A program made the position numbers and the translations under genes. A stretch of 35,657 nt of DNA from an uncultured Dialister sp. (GTDB taxonomy: Bacteria > Bacillota > Negativicutes > Veillonellales > Dialisteraceae): positions 1-35,657 of the forward strand of contig CAKQBK010000017.1 in assembly GCA_934216155.1 (NCBI GenBank), read 5' to 3'. Below are positions 13,057 to 21,431 of this stretch, one piece after another. Below the pieces are notes generated by a model that made no database searches, had not been told where the DNA came from, and saw nothing but the letters and a program-made list of their open reading frames with translations. Numbering within the stretch: the first letter of the stretch is position 1; every line of letters begins with the position of its first letter.

Positions 13057-16000
13057 TTAGAATTTCACTCTCAGCAGTCTGACAGCGTAGAGGATGCAGA
13101 GGATGGTGACGCCGGTGTCAGCGAAGACCGCTACCCACATATTCGCATAGCCCAGGAGGCCCATGATCATGACGGCGATCTTGACGATGAGGGCGAAGGC
13201 TACGTTTTCCCAGGCGGTTTTGATGACTTTCTTTGCCACCCGGATGGCTTTGGAGATGGCGTCCACGTTGGAGTTGAGGAATACCACGTCAGCCGCTTCG
13301 ATGGCTGCATCGGCACCGCTACCCATAGCAGCACCTACGTCGGCGCCGGCCAGTACTGGGGCGTCGTTGATGCCGTCGCCTACGAAGAGGACGGAGCCAA
13401 TGTCTTTACGAACTTTTTTCATTTCAGACAGTTTATCTTCTGGCAGAAGTTCGGCGTGGATGTTGTCGATGCCTACCATATCGCCAATGGCTTGGGCGCT
13501 CTTTTTGTTGTCGCCGGTGAGCATGACCGGTGTGACGGACAGGGCTTTCAGGTCTTTGATGCCTTCAATGGTGTCTGATTTGATGGCATCGGAGATGGTG
13601 ATGCGGCCCAGAAGGGTATTTCCTACGGCTACATACACGTCGGTGCCCACTTCTTTATAAGAGGGGAGGGTTGGCAGGGAAATACCTGCGGTTTTCAGGA
13701 GTTTTTCATTGCCGATGTATACTGCTTTGCCTTCCCAGGTGGCTTTCACACCGTGGCCGGCAATTTCCTGCATACCGGAGAGTTTCGGAAGAACCAGTTT
13801 TCTTTCATTGGCTTCGCTTACGATGGACTGGGCGATCGGGTGGGTGGAGTAGATTTCTCCAGCTGCTGCCAGGGCGAGGATTTTTTCTTCGCTTTCTTTG
13901 GCAGTCTTGGTGATGTGACGTACTTTGAATTTCCCTTCTGTCAGGGTGCCGGTTTTATCCAGCACAGCCGCTTTGGTGTTTGCCAGGGCTTCCATGACGG
14001 TACCGCCTTTGAAGAGGATCCCTTCTTTGGATGCGGCGCCAATGCCGGCGAAGAAGGAGAGCGGTACGGAAATAACCAGAGCGCAGGGGCAGGAGATAAC
14101 CAGGAAGGTCAGGGCGGTGTAGATGCAGGAATCCCAGTCAGCACCGAAGAGGAGCGGTGGGAGAATCGCTACAGCGATAGCTACAAATACTACGATAGGG
14201 GTGTACACACGGGAGAAACGGGTGATGAATCGGTCGATTTTCGGCTTGCTGGCTACGGCATTTTCTACGGAGTCCAGGATACGGCTGACCATGGATTCGG
14301 CCAGTACTTTTTCTACCTGCATTTTCACCGTGCCGGTCATATTGACGCAGCCGGAGTCCACGGAGTCGCCGACGGAGACCAGAACCGGTTTCGGTTCGCC
14401 GGTCACCGCAGAGGTGTCCAGCTGGGTATTTCCTTCACAGAGAATACCATCGAGCGGGATACGGTCCCCAGGACGGATGAGAAGGATGTCGCCGATTTCT
14501 GCGTCTTCTGCAGGGATGGTTTCGATGGTGTCTCCTTTGACGCGCTGTACCACTTCAGGACGAAGGTCGACCGCGTCCATGATCTGGTCACGGCTTCTGT
14601 CGGCAGCCAGGTCCTGGAAATATTCCCCAATGCGGTAGAAGAGCATAACGCCTACCGCTTCCGGGTATTCGTGAATGGCGAAAGCGCCTACAGTAGCCAC
14701 GGTCATGAGGAAGGTTTCGTCGAAGAATTCCCCGTGGGTGATGTTTTTCAGTGCGGTGTAAACGATAGGGCCTCCTAAGATGAAGTAGGAAATAAAGAAG
14801 AAAATATCCCCTACGTCAGAGAGTCCAGCAAAGAGGTTCATCGGGTTGTAATGCATGACCATGCCGATGGCAAAGAGAATGCCGCCGATGATGAGCTGGC
14901 TCTTTTCACTTTTCAGCTGGTCCAGGAAGGATGTTTCTTTCTTGGCCTGTGCTTTTTTCGCTGCTTTGGACGGACGTTTCTTTTTGACAATTTCCGTCGG
15001 GCTTTCTACTTCGTTGCATTTCCGGGTCAGTTCTGGAATGAGGCTGTCCGGGTCCTTAGCGGTGAGTTTCATGGTTTTTGTCGCAAAGGAAATAGAAGCG
15101 GAGAGAACGCCGGGCTGGCGGTTCACGACTTTTTCCAGTTTCACAGCGCAAGCGGCGCAGTCCAGGGTGGGAATTTCATAAATTTCGGTCTTGAAATCGC
15201 CCTTGTCCGATGGGGGAACGATGCCGACGTTTTCATCGACGCCGCGGCACACTTTCAGTACTTCTGGAATCAGTGTGTCCGGATTTCCTTTGGCAATGAG
15301 ACGGAGTTCTTTCTTGGTGAAGCTGATGGAGGCAAAGAATACCGATGGCATTTCACGGATTTTGCCTTCCATTTTGGCAGCACATTCCATGCAGTCCAGG
15401 TGTTCCATGTGGTAGAGACCGCGGTTGTATTCCTTGCCCAGGAAATCGCAATGGCAGGAAGCCAGTTCTTTGCCGCAATAGTCGCAATCTTCTTCGTCTA
15501 CGCAGCCGTGGCAGTGGCAATCTTTCTTGTGCCCGTCCTGGTGGTGAATACCGATGTCATGGAAATGCCCAAATGCGCGGCGTTCGTCGGCTTTGATTTC
15601 TTCATCGCTTTCCATGATGTCTTTTTCATTGTCTTTGTATTTCGCCATTTCCGGGTCGTTGGAATGGTCGTGCTGTTCTGGTTCGATGTCTTCATCGCAG
15701 CATCCGCAACCGCATCCGCCATGATCGTGACCGTGGTCATGTTCATGGTCGTGACCGCAACCACAGTGATCGTGTCCTTCGTGGTCATGGTCATGTCCGC
15801 AACCGCAAGAGCCGTGTTCATGGGAATGTCCTTCATGGTCATGGTCGTGTCCACAACCGCAGGAACCGTGTTCATGGGAGTGGCCTTCATGGTCGTGATC
15901 ATGTCCACAACCGCAGGAGCCGTGTTCATGGGAATGGCCTTCGTGGTCGTGATCGTGTCCGCAACCACAACCTGTATGGTGGTGCTCCTCTTGCTCCTCG

Positions 16001-16092
16001 TCATGGGTATGGGAGTGTGCTTTTTCGTGATGGTGTTCCTGGTGGCAATGACCGCAACCGCAGTTATGTGCATGTGTTTCTTCGTGTTTCAT
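13057..16092 (-). CDS. Zn/Cd/Pb-type P1B ATPase with His/Cys-rich tandem-repeat N-terminus
   Basis: A 1011-residue heavy-metal exporting P-type ATPase. Residues 1-132 are almost only His, Cys, Gly, Asp and Glu, with three exact 18-residue units (43-60, 61-78, 79-96) and a partial fourth. A Cys/His cluster follows (192-215, CHCHGC..DCDYCG..CHC). Two HMA domains carry CxxC at C234/C237 and C312/C315. The catalytic core is intact: TGE 564-566, CPC 668-670, phosphorylated D712 in DKTGT, HP 751-752, and GDGIND near the end. The CPC motif with an Asp in the last membrane segment (FADTGVTILCILYAVRLL) marks the ZntA/CadA subgroup. AGGAGG lies eight bases upstream of the start. The family is usually about 700-900 residues; the excess is the metal-binding N-terminus. 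Substrate (probably Zn2+) is inferred. Confidence 0.93.
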   Translation of the reverse strand: MKHEETHAHNCGCGHCHQEHHHEKAHSHTHDEEQEEHHHTGCGCGHDHDHEGHSHEHGSCGCGHDHDHEGHSHEHGSCGCGHDHDHEGHSHEHGSCGCGHDHDHEGHDHCGCGHDHEHDHGHDHGGCGCGCCDEDIEPEQHDHSNDPEMAKYKDNEKDIMESDEEIKADERRAFGHFHDIGIHHQDGHKKDCHCHGCVDEEDCDYCGKELASCHCDFLGKEYNRGLYHMEHLDCMECAAKMEGKIREMPSVFFASISFTKKELRLIAKGNPDTLIPEVLKVCRGVDENVGIVPPSDKGDFKTEIYEIPTLDCAACAVKLEKVVNRQPGVLSASISFATKTMKLTAKDPDSLIPELTRKCNEVESPTEIVKKKRPSKAAKKAQAKKETSFLDQLKSEKSQLIIGGILFAIGMVMHYNPMNLFAGLSDVGDIFFFISYFILGGPIVYTALKNITHGEFFDETFLMTVATVGAFAIHEYPEAVGVMLFYRIGEYFQDLAADRSRDQIMDAVDLRPEVVQRVKGDTIETIPAEDAEIGDILLIRPGDRIPLDGILCEGNTQLDTSAVTGEPKPVLVSVGDSVDSGCVNMTGTVKMQVEKVLAESMVSRILDSVENAVASKPKIDRFITRFSRVYTPIVVFVAIAVAILPPLLFGADWDSCIYTALTFLVISCPCALVISVPLSFFAGIGAASKEGILFKGGTVMEALANTKAAVLDKTGTLTEGKFKVRHITKTAKESEEKILALAAAGEIYSTHPIAQSIVSEANERKLVLPKLSGMQEIAGHGVKATWEGKAVYIGNEKLLKTAGISLPTLPSYKEVGTDVYVAVGNTLLGRITISDAIKSDTIEGIKDLKALSVTPVMLTGDNKKSAQAIGDMVGIDNIHAELLPEDKLSEMKKVRKDIGSVLFVGDGINDAPVLAGADVGAAMGSGADAAIEAADVVFLNSNVDAISKAIRVAKKVIKTAWENVAFALIVKIAVMIMGLLGYANMWVAVFADTGVTILCILYAVRLLRVKF
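15763..15966 (-). repeat. 54-bp in-frame tandem repeat in the ATPase gene
   Basis: Three nearly identical 54-bp units (15805-15966) encode GCGHDHDHEGHSHEHGSC each, followed by a partial fourth to 15763. Silent differences between units are few, suggesting recent expansion or ongoing homogenisation. Long open frames on the opposite strand here are a compositional by-product. Confidence 0.9.
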
Positions 16093-16116
16093 AAGAATTC
16101 CTCCTTTTTATTTAGG

Positions 16117-16195
16117 GGTGACTCCTGACTGGTGATTGGTGACTGGGAAATATCAGAATTCCAGTCACCAGTCACGAGTCACTAGTCACCAAATG
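16117..16195. repeat. Inverted pair of heptamer arrays upstream of the ATPase
   Basis: GTGACTCCTGACTGGTGATT and further GACTGGT-type units (about 16118-16146) face CCAGTCACCAGTCACGAGTC and following units (16162-16192) across AAATATCAGAATT, giving a hairpin of about 30 bp. From 16196 to 16310 the sequence is AT-rich and may hold the minus-strand promoter, though I see no clear hexamers. Confidence 0.7.
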
Positions 16196-16311
16196 TACGT
16201 TATCCAAATTTTAGCATTTGTTAGGCTTACCGTAAATAGATGATAAGGAATTCTTTAGAAATTCAAGATTTGGAGATGAGAGAAAGAATTGAAAAATTCA
16301 AGTGACTCTTT

Positions 16312-16526
16312 GGTGATTGGTGACTAGTGACTGGAAAATAGTAGCTAGAGATTAGGGTTAGGCATGATAACAAGGGAATTGGAAGCTATCCGTTTGTGAA
16401 AAAAGTTAGGAGTGAGGAGTTAGGAGTGAGGAGTTAGGAGTGAGGAGTGGTGGCGGCGAGCACTCGAATTGCTCTTAAACCGATGGATTTCAAATAGCAA
16501 GATTCCTTTTTATATAGCTCGCCGAA
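16312..16526. repeat. Heptamer arrays and family C hairpin (copy 4)
   Basis: GTGATTGGTGACTAGTGACTGG at about 16313, then GTTAGGAGTGAGGA units from about 16405 to 16448, then GGCGAGC...GCTCGCC (about 16455-16525). No gene is seen between the ATPase and the ABC gene (16093-17243). Confidence 0.75.
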
Positions 16527-16701
16527 TGCTGCAAAATAATAGAGTCATATTTCATGTGAATTGCTTTATGTTAAATAATGGCTGGTTATTAATTCATATA
16601 GCCTGTGTTTATCAGAAAACATTGTATAAATTTTTGTATGAATAGTGCACAGGTTTATATGGCTTTTTGTAAATATCCGTGCACCAACATGAATAAAATT
16701 G

Positions 16702-16900
16702 GCATTCTCACTAGCGTGTTGCCCCTTGGAGAAGGGGCGGCGAAGCCGGGGATAGAGTGGCCCGAAGGGACACAATCAGCACTAGCGAATTATGGTTCAT
16801 TGTTTCACAAACCAACAAAATGTTTTATACCGCTAGGAGTGTCTATCCCCCTTGTATTCCCCCTTCTCCAAGGGGGAACGCTACTTACCGTTTATCCAAC
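16702..16900. repeat. Family B dyad (copy 3)
   Basis: GCATTCTCACTAGCGTG then CCCCTTGGAGAAGGGGCGG at the left; CCCCCTTCTCCAAGGGGGAACG and CTTACCG at the right. A 105-codon frame crossing it is repeat-derived. Confidence 0.85.
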
Positions 16901-16964
16901 AATTATTTTTTCTAAAAAGTGATTTAATGATCAGCCACTAAACATGATTCGCACATTATCATAA

Positions 16965-17036
16965 ATATTTGCGGCGCTTTATAATTTGTGTGCGCCACCA
17001 CCACTCCTCACTCCTAATTCCTCACTCCTAACTATT
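16965..17036. repeat. Family D hairpin and inverse heptamers
   Basis: TTTGCGGCGC...GCGCCACC then ACTCCTCACTCCTAATTCC units, matching the array at about 16405-16448 in inverse orientation. The two ends therefore enclose the whole 600-bp stretch containing family B copy 3. Confidence 0.7.
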
Positions 17037-17093
17037 TGTCACAAACGGATAGATTCCCACTGTCTAACCCTGGGCTTAATCCCCAGTCAGCAG

Positions 17094-17123
17094 TTCCCAA
17101 AACCATGCATATGTGTTATACTA
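17094..17123 (+). promoter_or_regulatory. Candidate promoter of the ABC substrate-binding gene
   Basis: TTCCCA (17094-17099) and TATACT (17118-17123) with 18-bp spacing, about 120 bases before the start codon. No T-box or riboswitch motif is recognisable in the leader. Confidence 0.3.
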
Positions 17124-17243
17124 GGTGCAACTCAATGCATACAGTGCTTGGAGGAAGTTCGTTATAGTAGGATGGTTTTTGTAGGAAAGAATTTCCCAAG
17201 TATCTATATGTAAAATAAAAAATGGAAATGGAGGAAAAGTAGA

Positions 17244-18236
17244 ATGGTAGGAAGTAAATGGAAGAAAATTTTGGCAGTCGGCCTTTGTGGTCTCATGGCA
17301 GCAGGTGTATTTGCTGGTTGCGGTGGTTCTGATGGGGGCAAGAGTGACGGAAAGATGAAGGTCGGTGTGGTACAGATTGTACAGCATCCGGCGCTGGATG
17401 ATTCCAATAAGGGCTTCGTGGATGCTCTGAATGAACAGGGCATGAAGGACAAGGTCGAAATCGACCAGCAGAATGCCCAGGGGGATCAGTCCAATCTTCG
17501 GTCCATTGCAAACCGTTTCACTTCAGGCAATTACAACCTGATTTGTGCGATTTCCACCCCGGCTGCGCAGACCATGGCTAATGCAACGGACAAGATTCCG
17601 ATTATTTGCACCGCCATCGCTGACTTTGAAAATGCAAAGCTCATGAAGTCCGAAAAGACACCGGACAGCAACGTGACCGGTACACACGACAGAGGTCCAC
17701 TGGAAAAACAGGTGGCACTGATTCGTGAAATCCAGCCAAATGCGAAGAAAGTGGGCATCATTTACAATTCCAGTGAAATCAATTCTGTCATCCAGGCAGA
17801 ACGTCTGAAAAAGGCTTGCGAACCGCTGGGCATGGAAGTGGTGGAACTGACCGTCAACTCTGTCAATGATGTACAGCAGGTAGCAGAAGGCTTCTTGGGC
17901 GGCAAGGTGGATGCGATTTTCGTCCCCACTGACAACATCATTGCTTCGTCTATCCCGACCCTGATGTCTGTGGCAGACAAGGAAAAGATTCCGGTTTACG
18001 GCGCAGAAGTGGGTCACGTGAAATCCGGCGTTCTGGCTTCTGAATCGATTAGCTTCTATGATATCGGTCATAGAGCAGGGGAAATGGCTGCTGAAATCCT
18101 GAAAGGAAATAAGACCGTCAAAGACTTCCCTGTCGAAGGGGCTGACAAATCCAAGCTCTACATCAATAAGGCAGAAATGGAACGTCTGGGCATCCAGATT
18201 CCAAAGACCGTCCTCGATCGGGCTGAAATGCTTTAA
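17244..18236 (+). CDS. ABC transporter substrate-binding lipoprotein (TrpX-like, PF04392 type)
   Basis: A 330-residue substrate-binding lipoprotein. The signal peptide ends in VFAGC (Cys at about residue 26), followed by a Gly/Ser/Asp-rich linker. The mature part has the periplasmic-binding-protein fold of the ABC_sub_bind family: VGVVQIVQHPALDDSNKGFVDAL, ICAISTPAAQTMAN, PIICTAIADFENAKLM, KKVGIIYNSSEINS, DAIFVPTDNIIASS and PVYGAEVGHVKSGVLASESISFYDIGHRAG. Members of this family include the streptococcal tryptophan-binding protein TrpX, so an amino-acid-like ligand is plausible but unproven. ATG lies nine bases after GGAGG. A terminator follows, so it can be made independently of the permease and ATPase further down. 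Confidence 0.9.
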   Translation: MVGSKWKKILAVGLCGLMAAGVFAGCGGSDGGKSDGKMKVGVVQIVQHPALDDSNKGFVDALNEQGMKDKVEIDQQNAQGDQSNLRSIANRFTSGNYNLICAISTPAAQTMANATDKIPIICTAIADFENAKLMKSEKTPDSNVTGTHDRGPLEKQVALIREIQPNAKKVGIIYNSSEINSVIQAERLKKACEPLGMEVVELTVNSVNDVQQVAEGFLGGKVDAIFVPTDNIIASSIPTLMSVADKEKIPVYGAEVGHVKSGVLASESISFYDIGHRAGEMAAEILKGNKTVKDFPVEGADKSKLYINKAEMERLGIQIPKTVLDRAEML

Positions 18237-18237
18237 A

Positions 18238-18300
18238 AGCAGTGAGAAGTTAGAAGTGAGAAGTTAGAAATGGGGGGATGGGCGCGAAAATGATGTAACG
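18238..18300. repeat. Heptamer array and D-like hairpin after the SBP gene
   Basis: GCAGTGAGAAGTTAGAAGTG units begin about two bases after the stop, then GGGCGC...GCCC. Confidence 0.6.
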
Positions 18301-18365
18301 CCCATGAAATTTCTATATGTTCGTAGCTCGGGAAATGCTGACTGAATCGGCCTTTTCCGAACCAT

Positions 18366-18412
18366 AAAAGTAACTTTTTCCTGCAAGGGGAGCGGGAGAG
18401 AGTTACTTTTGT
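18366..18412 (+). terminator. Rho-independent terminator-like hairpin
   Basis: AAAAGTAACT (18366-18375) pairs perfectly with AGTTACTTTT (18401-18410) around a 25-nt loop. It lies 130 bases after the substrate-binding gene and would separate it from the downstream ABC genes. Confidence 0.65.
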
Positions 18413-18434
18413 GTTGTATAGGGGAAATAGTGGA

Positions 18435-18840
18435 AATACAGGTTTCTCAGGTTACTCAGGTGGCTTAGGTTATTCGAGGGGCTAGCCGTATCATCTCTAT
18501 CAGGAGGTTCTGAAGGTTCTTAGGGTACTAAAGGTTCTAAGGGTTCTTACGTGTGCAGCTAGACTCTAGCGGTAGCACCACTGACGTGTGGCCCCTTGGA
18601 GAAGGGGCGGCAAAGCCGGGGATAGAGTGGCCCGAAGGGACACATTCAGCACTAGCGTATGATGGTGCCTTGTTTCGCAGTAGAACAAAGTATTTCATCA
18701 CCCTAGGGGCGTCTATCCCCCTTGTATTCCCCTTCTCCAAGGGGGGACGGGATTTACCGCTGGATTTCTAGCGTTATCATCTCATTCGAGGAACCTGAGA
18801 ACCCTGAGAAACTCAAGCAACCTGAGAAACTTGTAACATC
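18435..18840. repeat. Family A arms, second copy interrupted by family B
   Basis: A left-arm fragment (CAGGTTTCTCAGGTTACTC, 18436-18480) is followed by a variant copy: GGTTCTGAAGGTTCTTAGGG (18503 on) to ACTCTAGCG (about 18560-18567). The matching right arm TTTCTAGCGTTATCATCTC and CATTCGAGGAACC with TGAG units resumes at about 18772-18840. Between them is a whole family B element. Confidence 0.8.
18568..18769. mobile_element. Family B element (copy 4) inserted in a family A dyad
   Basis: It begins GGTAGCACCACTGACGTGTG, then CCCCTTGGAGAAGGGG, and ends CCCTTCTCCAAGGGGGG, ACGGGATTTACCGCT. Its ends GGTA/TACC are inverse. It sits in the centre of a family A copy (CTAGCG on both sides), which suggests insertion. 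It has no coding capacity. Confidence 0.65.
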
Positions 18841-18896
18841 AAGCGAATGCATCGCTACTAACACGAGAGAAGTAAACTTATTAAGGAGAAAGTAAA

Positions 18897-19934
18897 TTGG
18901 CTTCAAAACTCAAACAGCTTTGGTGGCTCATGTTGATATTTGCCATATGCAATATCGCTATCGCCATCATGCTTTATCAGGAACCGGTAGAGAAAGAGGG
19001 AGCCACCGTGGGGTACATCGAGAAGAAAGATGTATACTCCATCGGCATTTTGGAAACCTCTGATTTACCTGAACAAAACAAAATGGTGTCCGGCGTCATG
19101 GCCGCTTTGGAGGCAGGGGGCTATGAGAAAGGGAAGAATATCAAAGTAGATCTGATTCAGGCTGCGGGGGATGAGAAGAAGCTGGAAGAAGGAGCCAAGA
19201 AACTGGTTCGAAATAAGAAAGATCTGATCATCGCCATCGGCAGCCAGTCCGCCAAGGCAGCCGCTAAGGTCACCAAAGGGACCCCCATTGTAGGCGTCGG
19301 GGTGCTCTATTTCCAGAAGGAAGAAGAACTCCTGAACCAGGGCAACCTGACTGGCATCAGCGATTATCCGCTGGTGGTGACCCAGATTCGCACGGCCCAT
19401 CGGTTCATCCCCATGGATCCACTGGGTGTGATTTACAATCCGAAAGACCCCGGGGCTAGCGACCAGCTGCAAATCCTTCGGGCGGTGGCAGAGAAGAAGC
19501 ACATTCAGCTCTTTGAAGTGGCGTACAATGACAAAGAAAAGCCGGAACCACAGTTCCAGAAATTGGTGGGCCACGTGCAGGCCGTCTATGTGCCGGAAGA
19601 TGTGGAAATATTGAAACACTTTGACACATTGATGAAAGTCATGAATGAAGCGGCCATCCCGGTCATCGGGGAACAGTCTGAAATGGTACAGCGCGGGGCG
19701 GTCCTCTCTGTATCGCCGTCCTATTACCGCCTGGGCTTCTCTGGCGGCCGCATTGCTTGCCAGCTCCTGAAAGGGGACGTGCTGCCAAGTGATATCCAGG
19801 TGACACGGCAGAATGACCCGAACCTGGTATTGAATATGAAAGCCATTAACGCATTAAACATTCCTCTTCCCGGCGACCTGTGGCAGCGGGCTAGAAAACT
19901 CTATCTCTATGATGGACAGCCGGCGAGACCGTAA
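18897..19934 (+). CDS. Second ABC substrate-binding protein, membrane-anchored paralogue
   Basis: A 345-residue paralogue of the upstream substrate-binding lipoprotein. Shared blocks are SIGILETSDLPEQNKMVSGVMAALEAGGYEKGKNI, LIIAIGSQSAKAAAKVTKGTPIVGVGV, PLGVIYNPKDPGASDQ, AVYVPEDVEILKHFDT and IPVIGEQSEMVQRGAVLSVSPSYYRLGFSGG. It has no lipobox Cys; instead one N-terminal membrane segment (about residues 8-27, LWWLMLIFAICNIAIAIML) should act as an uncleaved anchor. The start is TTG 18897, eight bases after AAGGAG, and no ATG is nearby. It lies between the lipoprotein gene and the permease. It could be a second receptor with a different ligand or a regulator of the importer; both are inference. 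Confidence 0.87.
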   Translation: MASKLKQLWWLMLIFAICNIAIAIMLYQEPVEKEGATVGYIEKKDVYSIGILETSDLPEQNKMVSGVMAALEAGGYEKGKNIKVDLIQAAGDEKKLEEGAKKLVRNKKDLIIAIGSQSAKAAAKVTKGTPIVGVGVLYFQKEEELLNQGNLTGISDYPLVVTQIRTAHRFIPMDPLGVIYNPKDPGASDQLQILRAVAEKKHIQLFEVAYNDKEKPEPQFQKLVGHVQAVYVPEDVEILKHFDTLMKVMNEAAIPVIGEQSEMVQRGAVLSVSPSYYRLGFSGGRIACQLLKGDVLPSDIQVTRQNDPNLVLNMKAINALNIPLPGDLWQRARKLYLYDGQPARP

Positions 19935-19937
19935 TTG

Positions 19938-20232
19938 AGTGCGTAGTGCGTAGTGCGTAGTGCGTAATGGTGGAAGGGGCGCACAAAATTTAGAAGCGCC
20001 CCAATACCCCATTTTTATAGGGATTAGGAGTCTGTAGCGGTATTTGCACTTGCGTTTACCCTCTTCCTTTGGAAGGGGGGCAGGGGGGATAGCTCGTTGT
20101 AGCGAGATGAATAGAATGAGACACTTAACGCTGTCGGCGTTCTGCGAAGGCGGCTTGTCCAATAACTCTTCTTCGTCGGCCTATCCCCGGCCCGCAAGCG
20201 GGCCTGCCCCTTCCTGAGGAAGGGGCTTACAG
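19938..20232. repeat. Heptamers, family D hairpin and family B' element
   Basis: GTGCGTA heptamers (about 19940-19966) follow the stop codon. A D hairpin (GGGGCGC...GCGCCCC, 19975-20003) is next. A B' element (20049-20232) starts CCCTCTTCCTTTGGAAGGGG and ends CTGCCCCTTCCTGAGGAAGG. The B' unit recurs at about 23992-24160. No gene is present between 19935 and 20545. Confidence 0.75.
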
Positions 20233-20256
20233 TGAAGGATTGGCGTTAGTAAGAAA

Positions 20257-20390
20257 AAGGTTCTGAAGGTTCTAAAGGTACAAAGGGTTCTCATGCTTCT
20301 CGAATGAGCTGATAAACAATCGCGTTATTATCTCATTCAGGGCCCTTTAGAACCTTAAGTACCCTTAGAACCTTCAGAACCCTTTTCCAA
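20257..20390. repeat. Family A dyad, variant units
   Basis: AAGGTTCTGAAGGTTCTAAAGG units at the left, centre GATAAACAATCGCGTTATTATC, CTCATTCAGGG and CCTTAGAACC units at the right. CTAGCAGC/AGCTAGTAGCTAG-type units and GTGACTG follow at about 20415-20460. Confidence 0.75.
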
Positions 20391-20545
20391 AAGTGCCACA
20401 GCGATTTTTAGCAACTAGCCGGCTAGCAGCCAGCAGCTAAGAGCTAGTAGCTAGTGACTGAGCAGGAAAACAACGTATTTCCTAGGGCCTAGATACTTAT
20501 CCCTAAAACAAAAAAACAAAAAAACAGAAAAGGAGAATAGTAGAC

Positions 20546-21421
20546 ATGGTAGATTTAGCATTTTCCACCGTGGCACAGGGACTGATGTGGTCCATCCTGG
20601 CCATCGGCGTATTTCTTTCCTTCCGCGTACTGGATGTACCGGATATGACTTGTGAAGGCAGTTTTCCCCTGGGGGGTGCCATTGCGGCTTCTCTCATTGC
20701 AGCGGGGCAGTCTCCGTGGCTGGCCATTGCGGCTGGTGCTTTCGGCGGACTTTTGGCTGGGGTGCTGACCGGGGTTCTGTACACGAAACTGAAGATTCCT
20801 GCTATTTTGGCGGGGATTCTCACCATGATTGCCCTGTATTCCATTAACCTGCACATCATGGGGAAAGCCAATATTTCCTTACTTCGTGTAGACACCATTT
20901 TCACCACCACCGCGTCTTTGCTCCACGTCAGCGCTTCTGTGGCAGCTTTCCTGGTACCGGCTGTGCTGATGCTGGTGATTCTTGGCTTTGTGTACTGGTT
21001 CTTCGGTACCGAACTGGGTATGTGCATCCGTGCTACCGGCTTTAACCCTCAAATGGTTCGCGCCCAGGGGGTCAATACAGACACCATGATCATCATGGGA
21101 CTCTTTATTTCCAATGCTTTGATCGGCCTTTGCGGCGCTGTGGTGGCACAGAACAATGGTTTCGCTGATGTCGGCATGGGCATCGGCACCATCGTCATCG
21201 GCCTGGCTGCCGTCATCATCGGCGAAGTCATCCTCGGCGTAGACAGCTTCTCTGCTTCCCTGGCGGCTGTCATTCTGGGTTCCGTTATTTACCGCGTGGT
21301 CATCGCCATCGTGCTCTACCTGGGCATGCCACCGAACGATTTGAAATTGTTCACCGCCATCATCGTTATGCTCGCTCTGGCAGCACCGATGATTAAGGGC
21401 AAAGTCAATATCGGAAAGTGA
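20546..21421 (+). CDS. ABC transporter permease (TrpY-like)
   Basis: A 291-residue integral membrane permease of the BPD_transp_2 type, with about eight hydrophobic segments from residue 10 to 285. The early block SFRVLDVPDMTCEGSFPLGGAIAASLIAAG and the later FFGTELGMCIRATGFNPQMVRAQGVNTDTMIIMGLFISNALIGLCGAVVAQNNGFADVGMGIGTIVIGLAAVIIGE are typical of permeases paired with TrpX-like binding proteins. AGGAGA lies about nine bases before ATG 20546. The ATPase gene starts 10 bases after its stop, so the two form an operon. It should form a homodimeric importer channel fed by one or both upstream binding proteins; that assignment rests on proximity and family pairing. Confidence 0.92.
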   Translation: MVDLAFSTVAQGLMWSILAIGVFLSFRVLDVPDMTCEGSFPLGGAIAASLIAAGQSPWLAIAAGAFGGLLAGVLTGVLYTKLKIPAILAGILTMIALYSINLHIMGKANISLLRVDTIFTTTASLLHVSASVAAFLVPAVLMLVILGFVYWFFGTELGMCIRATGFNPQMVRAQGVNTDTMIIMGLFISNALIGLCGAVVAQNNGFADVGMGIGTIVIGLAAVIIGEVILGVDSFSASLAAVILGSVIYRVVIAIVLYLGMPPNDLKLFTAIIVMLALAAPMIKGKVNIGK

Positions 21422-21431
21422 GGGGACTAAG

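Noticed and set aside
14851..16128. 425-codon plus-strand frame opposite the ATPase N-terminus, and 13753-14778 likewise
   Set aside because: They are antisense to an intact P1B ATPase; their composition (Val/Ala/Phe/Met runs) follows from the His/Asp/Gly codons of the real gene and no ribosome site or domain is visible.
16605..16922. 105-codon frame between ATPase and ABC genes
   Set aside because: It crosses family B copy 3; the same repeat gives similar frames at 18553-18771, so it is repeat-derived.
17037..17243. T-box or riboswitch before the TrpX-like gene
   Set aside because: I found no T-box anti-terminator core or other conserved riboswitch motif, so tryptophan specificity is not claimed.
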